Assembly (NCBI GenBank): GCA_016191875.1
Contig: JACPVG010000016.1
Span: 1-42,443 of the forward strand
Length of the DNA: 42,443 nt
DNA from: Chloroflexota bacterium
GTDB taxonomy: Bacteria > Chloroflexota > Anaerolineae > Anaerolineales > UBA11579
Reading direction: 5' to 3'
Shown: positions 17,069 to 24,427 of the stretch, one piece after another
How positions within the stretch are numbered: the first letter of the stretch is position 1
Layout of the letters: each line of letters opens with the position of its first letter
Notes under the pieces: generated by a model
The model's database searches: none
What the model was told of the DNA's origin: nothing
The model's input: the letters and a program-made list of their open reading frames with translations, nothing else
Program-made: the position numbers and the translations under genes

Positions 17069-17097
17069 ATTATACGCGTTCTGCCGGAGAGGGGCAA
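17069..17097 (-). promoter_or_regulatory. alaS operon promoter
   Basis: On the minus strand TTGCCC (17092-17097), a 17-base spacer and a perfect TATAAT (17069-17074). Transcription would begin near 17062. The rest of the 149 bases between here and the ogt stop shows no clear structure. Confidence 0.65.
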
Positions 17098-17246
17098 TGT
17101 CCGCGTCTGATTTCGGCGAAGAGGCAGAGGGAATCAGCCAAAAGCAAGAACCATCTCGCACAAGGAACGCCAAGAAAACCTGGGCAGTTCCCGGCCGAGG
17201 TGGGAGCAGCAGAAGGCTGGGCTGGCGTGTGCGTGGGGCGTATGAC

Positions 17247-17897
17247 TCAGCCGACGAGGGCTACGCCTTCCAGTTTCAGCAGGTCCAGTTTGCGCTGGCT
17301 ACCCAAAACGCCGCCATAGCCTCCCAGGGTGCCGTCTGAATTCACGATGCGGTGGCAGGGGATGACTATGGGGACGGGGTTGTTGCGCAGCGCCTGGCCA
17401 ACGGCGCGAAATGCGCGCGGCTTGCCGATGCGCTGGGCGATGTCGGCATAGGTCGTCACCTGGCCGCGCGGTACTTCGCGGGCGGCCAGCAGGACGCTAC
17501 GCTGGAAAGGTGAAAGGGAGCGCAGGTCAACCGGGAGATCGAGGCGCTGGCGGCGGCCCATCAGATATTCGGACACCGCCAGGCGGTATGGGTCGACGCG
17601 GCGGGCATCACGGACGGGGCGGTATCTCTGGCCTTTCGTCAAGACGGCGAGCAGGGCGGTCTCGGAGATGTCAAAATCGATCAGAACCAGGCCCTGGTCT
17701 GACGCGGCCACCCAGACATCGCCGATGAGGGTGTTGGGAACGTTGTCGTAGTAGGCGCGCGGGGGCAGTTCGGCGTCCAGACGGGCCAGCAGGCGGACAT
17801 GGGCCTGCTCGGCGAGTTCGGGCCGCGGGCCGTTCTGCAGATAGTCCTGAATCGAATCGGTCATATCATTGGCGCTCTCGGGTTTGTGGTCAGGCAT
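17247..17897 (-). CDS. ogt: O6-methylguanine-DNA methyltransferase
   Basis: A 216-residue suicide repair protein that moves the methyl group from O6-methylguanine in DNA onto its own cysteine. The acceptor is C181 in PCHRI; the DNA-binding helix region RAFRAVGQALRNNP and the closing GGYGGVLGSQRKLDLL are typical. The N-terminal 45 residues (QDYLQNGPRPELAEQAHVRL region) are extra to the core family and vaguely recall the short helical start of anti-sigma factors. Its ATG overlaps the end of an ECF sigma gene by eight bases, so the two are made together, hinting at an alkylation or stress response. Confidence 0.93.
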   Translation of the reverse strand: MPDHKPESANDMTDSIQDYLQNGPRPELAEQAHVRLLARLDAELPPRAYYDNVPNTLIGDVWVAASDQGLVLIDFDISETALLAVLTKGQRYRPVRDARRVDPYRLAVSEYLMGRRQRLDLPVDLRSLSPFQRSVLLAAREVPRGQVTTYADIAQRIGKPRAFRAVGQALRNNPVPIVIPCHRIVNSDGTLGGYGGVLGSQRKLDLLKLEGVALVG

Positions 17898-18417
17898 GTT
17901 CCAGCTCCTCCGCCAGGACCTGGCTCCTCAGTTTCCTGGCGGCCTGGTAGACATTAGCGCGCACGGCCTCTTCGGAGATCCCCATGACCGACGCGACTTC
18001 GGAATAGGGCAGGTCCTGGAATCGGGAGAGAACTATGGCGACGCGCTGTTTTTCCGGTAGAGCCATGACGGCCTGCTTCACCTGGCGGATACTCAATTGT
18101 GCGGCGACGACATGCGCGGGGTCCTGGTCGCGGCTGCCGAGCTCTTCATCTTCGTTCATGGACTCGACCGGGGTGCGGCTGTTCCGGCGATGATGGTTCC
18201 GGGCGGTATTGGTGGCGATCTTGTACAGCCAGGCGCGCAGGTTGTCTGCGTGGGTCAGCCCGGAATAGGCCCGAAACGCCTTCAGGAAGGTCTCCTGCAG
18301 GCAGTCTTCGGCATCCTGTTCGTTCTGGAGGATGCGCCAGAGGTAGCTGAAGAGTTCCCGGCTGTGTGTCTCAACCAGGGCATCGAACGGAGGGAAGGCG
18401 GTGTTTTCCGGCGGCAT
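17890..18417 (-). CDS. ECF-type RNA polymerase sigma factor
   Basis: A 175-residue sigma factor with region 2 (about 10-85; QNEQDAEDCLQETFLKAFRA and the core-binding and -10 recognition helices, LRAWLYKIATNTARNHHRR) and region 4 (about 110-165; ALPEKQRVAIVLSRFQDLPY, then the helix-turn-helix EVASVMGISEEAVRANV). It would direct RNA polymerase to a small regulon. I start at the ATG at 18417; a TTG 30 bases upstream is possible. No anti-sigma gene lies beside it; ogt overlaps its end instead. Confidence 0.93.
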   Translation of the reverse strand: MPPENTAFPPFDALVETHSRELFSYLWRILQNEQDAEDCLQETFLKAFRAYSGLTHADNLRAWLYKIATNTARNHHRRNSRTPVESMNEDEELGSRDQDPAHVVAAQLSIRQVKQAVMALPEKQRVAIVLSRFQDLPYSEVASVMGISEEAVRANVYQAARKLRSQVLAEELEHA

Positions 18418-18426
18418 CCTGTATCC

Positions 18427-18456
18427 AGTATAACCATCGTTTGGCAAGGTTGTGAA
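18427..18456 (-). promoter_or_regulatory. Promoter of the ECF sigma-ogt unit
   Basis: On the minus strand TTCACA (18451-18456), an 18-base spacer and TATACT (18427-18432). The predicted start near 18420 is only a few bases before the ATG at 18417, so the sigma mRNA could be almost leaderless. Confidence 0.45.
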
Positions 18457-18477
18457 AGCGCCAGTTCCAACGTACGA

Positions 18478-18483
18478 TATAAT
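18478..18483 (+). promoter_or_regulatory. -10 box of the spermidine-synthase-like operon
   Basis: A perfect TATAAT on the plus strand, 26 bases before the ATG at 18510. No convincing -35 is placed 16-18 bases upstream; that region is shared with the divergent sigma-factor promoter, so the two may influence each other. Confidence 0.45.
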
Positions 18484-18509
18484 CCGGCGAATCTCAGTTG
18501 GGAGAACCC

Positions 18510-20066
18510 ATGCGCTCGAAGTATCTGTATTTTGCCGTATTCTGTTCCGGGATGGTGACGCTGGCCGTGGAGATTTCCGCCTCCCGGCTGCTGGGGGCCG
18601 TGTTTGGGACGAGCAACCTGGTGTGGGCCAGCATCATCGGCCTAATCCTGATCTACCTGACGGCGGGTTATTTTTTCGGCGGGGCGTATGCCGACCGCCG
18701 GCCTGAGCCATCTCGCTTCTACAGGTTACTCCTGCTTGGGGGATTCTTTGTCGGCGTTGTGCCGCTGGCCTCGCGCCCGGTGCTACGCGCCGCGGCGGAT
18801 GCCTTCGATCATCTGGAAGTTGGCGTTCTGCTGGGCGCATTTTCCGGCGTGCTTGTACTTTTCATCGTGCCCATTTCCATCCTTGGCATGGTATCGCCCT
18901 TTGCCATCCGGCTGGGGGCGACGAAAGCCGAGGAGACGGGCAGGCTGGCCGGGCGCATGTACGGGTTATCCACGCTGGGCTCGTTCGTAGGGACTTTCCT
19001 GCCCGACCTGCTGCTTATCCCGCTCATCGGCACGACCCGGACGTTTCTGGTCTTGAGCGCGATCCTTATGCTCGTGGGCCTGATCGGGCACGCTGGCGCG
19101 GCGGGTTGGCGGCGGACGCTGCCCTGGCTGGCGTTGCCCGGCCTGCTGCTGACGCTGGCCGTCTTGCTCCTGCGGGGCGGCATCAAGGATTCGGCCGGGA
19201 TGATCTTTGAGACCGAGTCCTCCTACAATTACATCCAGGTACTGGAAGCAGACGGTTACCGCTACCTTCGGCTGAATGAGGGCCAGGGGGTGCATTCCAT
19301 TTACCACCCGGATGACCTGGACTACGATGGCCCCTGGGAACAATTCCTGGCGGGGCCGTTCTTCAACCCGGATTATGAAGAGGCGATGCGAATCGAACGC
19401 ATCGCCATCGTTGGGCTGGCGGCCGGGACGGTGGCGCGGCAGGCCACGGCAGTATTTGGCCCGGTATCGATCGACGGCTTCGAGATCGATGCCCGAATCA
19501 TCCAGGTGGGGCAAGACTATTTCGGGATGACGATGCCAAACCTCAACGCCATCGCTCAGGATGGCCGATGGGGGCTGGCCCATAGCGGTTTTCGCTATGA
19601 CCTGATCGCGGTGGATGCTTACCGGCCGCCCTATATTCCATGGCATCTGACGACTCGGGAATTCTTCGAGGTCGCCGCCGAGCATCTTACAGATGACGGC
19701 GTGCTGGTCATCAACGTCGGGCGCGCCCCCGAAGACCGGCGGCTGATCGATGCGTTGGTGTCAACCCTGGCGGTCGTGTTCCCGTCCGTCCATGTGATGG
19801 ACATCCCCTACACGTTCAACACGATGGTATACGCCACCGTCCAACCCACGTCATTCGATGACCTCGCCGTCAACTTCAACCAGCTCGCCCTGAGCGGCAA
19901 CACGCATCCGCTATTGCTGGAGGTGATCTCGAACGTGTTGGCTCACCGCCAGCCGCTGCCCGTGCTGGGCGAACCACTAACGGACGACCATGCCCCGGTC
20001 GAATGGATCATCAACAGCATGGTGCTGCGATTCATGCTGTCCGGGGACTATCAGGAGATGCAATGA
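18510..20066 (+). CDS. Membrane-fused spermidine-synthase-like protein
   Basis: A 518-residue protein with about seven membrane helices in residues 1-215, followed by a Rossmann methyltransferase-like spermidine synthase domain (about 225-500). Domain hallmarks are SSYNYIQVLE at its start, the nucleotide-binding glycine strand IAIVGLAAGTVARQ, and DLIAVDAYRPPYIPWHLTTREFF. Real polyamine synthases usually have GGGDG and conserved Asp residues; here the glycine loop reads GLAAGT, so catalysis of aminopropyl transfer is uncertain. GGGAG five bases upstream supports the ATG at 18510 over an earlier TTG. Its stop overlaps the next start (ATGA). Confidence 0.8.
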   Translation: MRSKYLYFAVFCSGMVTLAVEISASRLLGAVFGTSNLVWASIIGLILIYLTAGYFFGGAYADRRPEPSRFYRLLLLGGFFVGVVPLASRPVLRAAADAFDHLEVGVLLGAFSGVLVLFIVPISILGMVSPFAIRLGATKAEETGRLAGRMYGLSTLGSFVGTFLPDLLLIPLIGTTRTFLVLSAILMLVGLIGHAGAAGWRRTLPWLALPGLLLTLAVLLLRGGIKDSAGMIFETESSYNYIQVLEADGYRYLRLNEGQGVHSIYHPDDLDYDGPWEQFLAGPFFNPDYEEAMRIERIAIVGLAAGTVARQATAVFGPVSIDGFEIDARIIQVGQDYFGMTMPNLNAIAQDGRWGLAHSGFRYDLIAVDAYRPPYIPWHLTTREFFEVAAEHLTDDGVLVINVGRAPEDRRLIDALVSTLAVVFPSVHVMDIPYTFNTMVYATVQPTSFDDLAVNFNQLALSGNTHPLLLEVISNVLAHRQPLPVLGEPLTDDHAPVEWIINSMVLRFMLSGDYQEMQ

Positions 20067-20737
20067 AAAATCTACCGCCTCCGGCGCTCCTTGGGTTGCG
20101 GACCATCCTCGTTGCCGTTGTGCCTCTGGCGCTGGCGCTGACTGCCCTGCGCCTGATGCTGACGCCGTTGTTCGTGCAGGTCGAGTACCGTACCCCCGGT
20201 TTCCCTGAAGACTCGTACGGGTTCACGCGCGAGGACCGGTTGCGTTGGGCGCCGCTGGCGCTGGAATTCCTGCTGAACGACGAAGGCATCGGGTTTCTTG
20301 GTTCGATGAGATTCGACGACGGTTCAGCCGTCTACAATGAGCGGGAACTGGCGCACATGCAGGACGTCAAAGCGCTGGCGCAGATGGGACTGAGGGTATG
20401 GATTGCGCTGGTCGCGTTCCTGGCGATGATCGGGTTGTGGGCGTGGCGCTCGGATTCGATGGATAACTTCGTGCAATCTCTGGCTCGGGGGGGGCAGGTT
20501 ACCATTTTGTTGGCGATCACTTTGCTGGTTTACCTGGCGTTGAATTTCAACCAGCTCTTCGTGGATTTTCACTCCGTATTCTTTGAGGGCGACAGCTGGC
20601 TGTTCCTGTACTCGGATACGCTGATACGGCTGTTTCCGATTCGCTTCTGGCGGGATGCATTCCTGGTGCTGGCCGGCCTGACGCTATCGGGCGCGGCGGG
20701 ACTGTGGTTCCTTGGAGCGCGGCAGCAGCGTCCATAA
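20063..20737 (+). CDS. DUF1461 / TIGR01906-type integral membrane protein
   Basis: A 224-residue protein with four predicted membrane helices: one at the N-terminus (about 13-35), then three at about 113-130, 145-165 and 195-218. The extracellular loop contains NERELAHMQDVKAL, the signature I associate with the DUF1461 family, whose function is unknown. It is translationally coupled to the spermidine-synthase-like fusion by an ATGA overlap, so both probably act together in the membrane. Confidence 0.75.
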   Translation: MKNLPPPALLGLRTILVAVVPLALALTALRLMLTPLFVQVEYRTPGFPEDSYGFTREDRLRWAPLALEFLLNDEGIGFLGSMRFDDGSAVYNERELAHMQDVKALAQMGLRVWIALVAFLAMIGLWAWRSDSMDNFVQSLARGGQVTILLAITLLVYLALNFNQLFVDFHSVFFEGDSWLFLYSDTLIRLFPIRFWRDAFLVLAGLTLSGAAGLWFLGARQQRP

Positions 20738-20759
20738 ACCCAGCAATGGCCATTAAAAC

Positions 20760-20794
20760 AAACCACCAACTGGAGGCGACAGCTGGTGGTTTTT
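20760..20794 (+). terminator. Intrinsic terminator after the DUF1461 gene
   Basis: AAACCACCA (20760-20768) pairs with TGGTGGTTT (20784-20792), and the T-run follows directly. It ends the spermidine-synthase-like/DUF1461 operon 22 bases past the stop. Confidence 0.8.
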
Positions 20795-20799
20795 CGTTG

Positions 20800-20843
20800 C
20801 CGGGGCTTGCGCCCCGGCCCGAGGCAACCCCCTTGCAGGGGTT
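20800..20843. repeat. Two adjacent GC hairpins between convergent genes
   Basis: CGGGGC-TTGC-GCCCCG (20801-20816) and AACCCC-CTTGCA-GGGGTT (20826-20843). Neither is followed by a T-run on either strand, so they look like small dispersed palindromes rather than terminators, though they could slow transcripts from the convergent FHA gene. Confidence 0.45.
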
Positions 20844-20887
20844 CCCGCGGGCCGGCCTGGCGGGCAGACCAACAGAAGCGAGTGATT

Positions 20888-21292
20888 TCAGTCTTTTTTC
20901 TGGACCTGGGTAGGCGGCTCCTCGAACTTGAGGGGGGTCAACGGCCCGGTGCGGTCCATGGCCTTCGAGATCATGCGCGGCGCATCCTGGACGAATTTCA
21001 TCAAGACTCCCGCCAGAGAGATGCTGTCGCCAGAGTAGAGCACGCTCTTGGTGACGCGCTGCTCGTTGACAAAGGTGCCGCCGGTGGAGTTGAGGTCCAG
21101 CAGGACGAACTGGCCGTTCATCAGGCGCAGTTGGGCGTGGTTGCGGGAAACGCGCGAGTCCTGAATGACGATGTGATTATCCAGTTTGCGGCCGATGTTC
21201 ACCAGTTCACGCTCAAGCGGAAAAACCTGACTGTTGACAATCAGGTAGGCGCTGCTGGGCATCGTCTTGATGTTCTGATTCGCCTCGGTCAT
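20888..21292 (-). CDS. Small FHA-domain protein
   Basis: A 134-residue protein whose residues about 15-105 form a forkhead-associated domain, a phosphothreonine-binding module. The conserved residues are clear: the GR of NIGRKLDNHIVI, the SRNHAQL loop, and DLNSTGGTFVN. The short polar tail (110-134) shows no other domain. It stands alone between two terminators, so it is probably its own transcript and acts as an adaptor for a Ser/Thr kinase encoded elsewhere. Confidence 0.9.
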   Translation of the reverse strand: MTEANQNIKTMPSSAYLIVNSQVFPLERELVNIGRKLDNHIVIQDSRVSRNHAQLRLMNGQFVLLDLNSTGGTFVNEQRVTKSVLYSGDSISLAGVLMKFVQDAPRMISKAMDRTGPLTPLKFEEPPTQVQKKD

Positions 21293-21315
21293 CGAAAAGC
21301 CCTACTGCCAAAAAT

Positions 21316-21346
21316 AAAAAGTGGCACACTCAGTGTGCCACTTTTC
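21316..21346. terminator. Bidirectional intrinsic terminator
   Basis: AAAAGTGGCACAC, a three-base TCA loop, then GTGTGCCACTTTT: a 13-bp stem with A/T ends on both sides. It lies about 50 bases after the stop of the small membrane protein gene and upstream of the FHA gene, so it mainly ends the apgM/membrane protein transcript. Confidence 0.85.
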
Positions 21347-21392
21347 CGGCTGATGGTCGTTTCAGTAACGTAACAGGAACGTTGCGCTGATC

Positions 21393-21908
21393 CTAAAAAG
21401 CAAAGTACTCGCTCAGGGTCATCCCAATCAGGGCCAGGGCGAACAAGATATTGAGGGCCGCGCCGCCGGCGGCCATTTTCTCCTGCAGGCGCTGCATTTC
21501 CTGCATCTGCTCCGGGCTGGGCGGGCCGGCGGCGGCGGACATGGCCTTGATCAGCGCGACCATGCGGTCGCTGGTGCGTTTTTGGACCCCGAACCCGTGG
21601 CCGAAGGCGGCCACGCCGAAGAGGCCGCCGAAGGTGAGGGCCGCGCCTGCGCCGGTATTGAGCGGCGCGATGCCCTTGAAGAGCAATGAATACATAATCA
21701 GGCCGCTCAAGGTCGTAAGGAGGGCCGCGATGGCCATACTGGTGCTGAAACGACTGGCGGTGGCAAAACGCTGCATGAATTTGGCCGAGTCCGGACCGAC
21801 GGCTTTGGCGGTGGGCGACACGAATGTGGTGACGGTAAAGTTGCCGCCAAACCAGACCAAGGCAGAAAAGATGTGAATCAACCTTAAAACAATCATTGGG
21901 ACGTTCAT
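21393..21908 (-). CDS. Four-helix small membrane protein, unknown function
   Basis: A 171-residue protein with four hydrophobic segments: about 5-28, 56-78, 86-104 and 148-168. Features such as LRLIHIFSALVWFGGNF recall the DUF2269/CopD-like small membrane protein group, in which a histidine in helix 1 may bind heme or metal. The loop 120-145 is Met/Gln/Glu-rich. It follows apgM by 13 bases and is probably co-transcribed. Function not assigned. Confidence 0.7.
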   Translation of the reverse strand: MNVPMIVLRLIHIFSALVWFGGNFTVTTFVSPTAKAVGPDSAKFMQRFATASRFSTSMAIAALLTTLSGLIMYSLLFKGIAPLNTGAGAALTFGGLFGVAAFGHGFGVQKRTSDRMVALIKAMSAAAGPPSPEQMQEMQRLQEKMAAGGAALNILFALALIGMTLSEYFAF

Positions 21909-21921
21909 AGCGGGTCTCCTT

Positions 21922-23130
21922 TCAGGCTCCGTACTTGACCAGCCGGCCGGCGTGGGCCAGCGCCAGCGGCATGGTTTCGATGGCGGGAAACGTGCCCAGG
22001 CCGCCCAGGGCGCAGAAGCGTTCGCCGAAGCGGGTCTGCTGGTCGGGCAGGGCGCGGGCGGGAGCCCATAGCAAGAAGGGCACAGGGTGCCAGGAATGGG
22101 TCTTCATCCGGGCGGGGGTGGAGTGATCACCGGTAATTAACAAGACGTCGGGCTGGAGCTCGAGAAGTTGAGGCAGCGCCTGGTCGACGCCCTCGATCAC
22201 CTGGGCCTTGCCTTCAAAGTCGCCGTCCTCGCCTTTGCTATCGGTCTTCTTGATGTGAATGAAGAAGAAGTCATAGTCCTGCAAGTGGGCGGCGGCGGCA
22301 GCAAATTCGTCTTTCGGCGTGTCCCCGCCGAAATGAATCACATCCATACCAACCAGTTGTGAGACTCCCCGGTACATAGGGTAGACGGCCACGCAGGCGG
22401 CGCGCAGGCCGTAGGCGTCGTGGAATTTGGGGAGGACGGGGTCGGTACCGAAGCCGCGCAGGGTGATGCCATTGGCTTTCGGCTCATCGGCCAGCAGTTC
22501 ACGGGCCCTGTCCACCCATTGCTGGTAACAGGCAGCAGCCTTCTCGGCGCGAGGCTGGCTGGCAGCAACAGCCAGGGGGGCGAGGCCGGTTTGCTGGGGA
22601 TCGGTATCGGGAATCTCGTCGCTCAGGCCGTCGCCGCGCAGGACGATGGCGAAGCGATATTCTCTGACGTGGCGTACGCTGAACTCCACTCCCGGCACGG
22701 CAATGGTCTGAAGCCTTTCGACCAGCGGGGCGGCATCGGCGGTGGAAATGCGGCCCGCCCGGCGGTCGGTGATCCTGCCGTGCGCGTCCAGCGTACAGAA
22801 GTTGCCGCGGGCGGCCACGTCTCCGGGTCTGACCTCCAGCCCGACGCCGGTGGCTTCCAGGGCGCCGCGACCGACAACGTGTTCGATGGGGTCATAACCG
22901 AACAAGGCGAGGTGGGCGGGCCCGGAGCCGGGCGTGACGCCGGGGCGAATCGGCACGGTCTGGCCCAGCGCGCCTTCTGCGGCGAGGCGGTCCATGTTGG
23001 GGGTTGCGGCGTGCTCGAGTTCGGTCGGGCCGCCGGGCTGGACAGGAAGGCCGCCGAGGCCGTCCAGAAGCAGCAGCACGATTTTCGTGCCGTTGTCAAT
23101 CAGCAGCGGTCGCAGATATTCAGCGGGCAT
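21922..23130 (-). CDS. apgM: 2,3-bisphosphoglycerate-independent phosphoglycerate mutase (ApgM type)
   Basis: A 402-residue member of the alkaline phosphatase superfamily that interconverts 3- and 2-phosphoglycerate in glycolysis and gluconeogenesis without a bisphosphoglycerate cofactor. Seen are the first metal site LLLLDGLGGLP, TPNMDRLAAEG, the catalytic-serine loop GVTPGSGPAHLALFGYDP, and the C-terminal metal ligands in DFFFIHIKKTDSKGEDGDF and TGDHSTPARMKTHSWHPVP. This pattern matches the archaeal-type ApgM group rather than GpmI. I start at the ATG at 23130; a TTG 18 bases earlier is possible. Confidence 0.93.
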   Translation of the reverse strand: MPAEYLRPLLIDNGTKIVLLLLDGLGGLPVQPGGPTELEHAATPNMDRLAAEGALGQTVPIRPGVTPGSGPAHLALFGYDPIEHVVGRGALEATGVGLEVRPGDVAARGNFCTLDAHGRITDRRAGRISTADAAPLVERLQTIAVPGVEFSVRHVREYRFAIVLRGDGLSDEIPDTDPQQTGLAPLAVAASQPRAEKAAACYQQWVDRARELLADEPKANGITLRGFGTDPVLPKFHDAYGLRAACVAVYPMYRGVSQLVGMDVIHFGGDTPKDEFAAAAAHLQDYDFFFIHIKKTDSKGEDGDFEGKAQVIEGVDQALPQLLELQPDVLLITGDHSTPARMKTHSWHPVPFLLWAPARALPDQQTRFGERFCALGGLGTFPAIETMPLALAHAGRLVKYGA

Positions 23131-23155
23131 GCGGGGTTCCGTCTCCAACCATCAA

Positions 23156-23196
23156 CAGACCCCGCGGCGTTTCGCTGACCAGCTCCACGGGGTCTG
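23156..23196. repeat. 9-bp inverted repeat between the sugar ATPase and apgM genes
   Basis: CAGACCCCG (23156-23164) pairs with CGGGGTCTG (23188-23196). On the minus strand it follows the ATPase stop by 19 bases and ends 25 bases before the apgM ATG. There is no T-run, so it may be a mild attenuator or RNA-stability hairpin rather than a terminator. Confidence 0.45.
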
Positions 23197-23215
23197 GGCG
23201 TGGCTCGGAATGGAA

Positions 23216-24316
23216 TCAGCGAATGGCCTCTTCGTCCTCACGGTCGAACACGTGCATGTTCGCCATGTTGAAGGCGATCTGAACCTTGTCGCCATAGCCA
23301 TAGCGGGAGCGCGGGTCGACGCGGGCGACGAAGTTGTGGTCGCCGTTCTTCAGGTAGACGAAGATCTCGTTACCCATCAGTTCGGTGACCTCGACACCGG
23401 CTTCCACACGGGCTGGTACGATGTTCGGCGGAGAGAAATCGGGGTTGTGGATGTCTTCCGGGCGGATGCCGAACGTGACCGCTTTGCCAGTATGCGATTC
23501 ATAGATACCGGCGCGTTCTTTGGGTATCTCCACAGCGAATGTGCCGGCGTCGATGAGCAAGCGGCCATCCTGCCGGGCGACTTTGGCCTCGAAGAAGTTC
23601 ATGGCAGGCGAACCGATGAACCCGGCGACGAACTTGTTGCGGGGATGGTCATACAGATTCTGGGGCGAGTCGATCTGCTGCAATATCCCGGCATTCATCA
23701 CCGCGATGCGGCTTGCCATTGTCATGGCTTCGACCTGGTCGTGGGTCACGTAGATGAACGTGGTTTGAAGTTCCTTGTGGAGTTTGCTGATCTCGGCCCG
23801 GGTCTGGACGCGCAGCTTGGCATCCAGATTGGATAGGGGCTCGTCCAGCAGGAAGACGTTGGGCTCGCGCACGATGGCGCGGCCGACGGCCACGCGTTGG
23901 CGCTGGCCCCCGGAGAGCTGGCGGGGCTTGCGGTCCAAGAGCGCCTGAATGCCAAGAATATCAGCGGCCTTCTTGACCCGGCGTTCGATCTCGGCCTTTT
24001 CCATCTTGCGCAGCTTGAGACCGAAGGCCATATTGTCGTAGACGGACATGTGGGGGTAGAGGGCGTAGGATTGAAAGACCATGGCAATATCGCGGTCTTT
24101 CGGGGCCACGTCATTCACTAGGCGGTCGCCGATAAGGATTCGGCCTTCGCTGATCTCTTCCAGGCCCGCCAGCAATCGAAGGGCGGTGGACTTGCCGCAC
24201 CCGGACGGCCCGACCAGGACGAGGAATTCTTTGTCCTCGACGTGAATGTTGAGGTCATTCACGGCGGTGACGTCCCCAAAGCGCTTATAGATGTGTTCAA
24301 ACGTTACACTTGCCAT
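23216..24316 (-). CDS. MsmX/UgpC-type ABC importer ATPase
   Basis: A 366-residue energising subunit for carbohydrate or glycerol-phosphate ABC importers. Walker A is GPSGCGKST (36-44), the signature is LSGGQRQRV (about 134), Walker B is VFLLDEPLSNLD, and the switch histidine lies in YVTHDQVEAM. The C-terminal TOBE-like regulatory region (about 245-366) is complete. No binding protein or permease is near, so it is an orphan ATPase that probably serves several sugar importers, as MsmX does in Bacillus. It has its own promoter with a palindrome against it. Confidence 0.93.
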   Translation of the reverse strand: MASVTFEHIYKRFGDVTAVNDLNIHVEDKEFLVLVGPSGCGKSTALRLLAGLEEISEGRILIGDRLVNDVAPKDRDIAMVFQSYALYPHMSVYDNMAFGLKLRKMEKAEIERRVKKAADILGIQALLDRKPRQLSGGQRQRVAVGRAIVREPNVFLLDEPLSNLDAKLRVQTRAEISKLHKELQTTFIYVTHDQVEAMTMASRIAVMNAGILQQIDSPQNLYDHPRNKFVAGFIGSPAMNFFEAKVARQDGRLLIDAGTFAVEIPKERAGIYESHTGKAVTFGIRPEDIHNPDFSPPNIVPARVEAGVEVTELMGNEIFVYLKNGDHNFVARVDPRSRYGYGDKVQIAFNMANMHVFDREDEEAIR

Positions 24317-24355
24317 GTTCTTTTATCCTCCAGTCGTCGCATGTATAGTGGCTCA

Positions 24356-24382
24356 ATTATACGGCAAATGGGCGATTTGCCG
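24356..24382 (-). promoter_or_regulatory. Promoter -10 abutting a perfect palindrome (candidate operator)
   Basis: On the minus strand TATAAT (24356-24361) is the -10 of the sugar ATPase gene. The palindrome CGGCAAAT-GGGCG-ATTTGCCG (24362-24382) directly touches it and fills the spacer and -35 area; no TTGACA-like -35 is present. This is how repressor operators are often placed, so a sugar-responsive repressor is plausible. The regulator itself is not in the window. Confidence 0.55.
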
Positions 24383-24392
24383 GACGGTTCGC

Positions 24393-24421
24393 TTGCCGAA
24401 TTCCTGCGGGCATCATAGAAT
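24393..24421 (+). promoter_or_regulatory. mutS promoter, predicting a leaderless mRNA
   Basis: On the plus strand TTGCCG (24393-24398), 17 bases, and TAGAAT (24416-24421). The predicted transcription start is at about 24428, the A of the mutS ATG, and no ribosome-binding site lies at normal distance, so the message may be leaderless. Confidence 0.45.
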
Positions 24422-24427
24422 CCAGGC

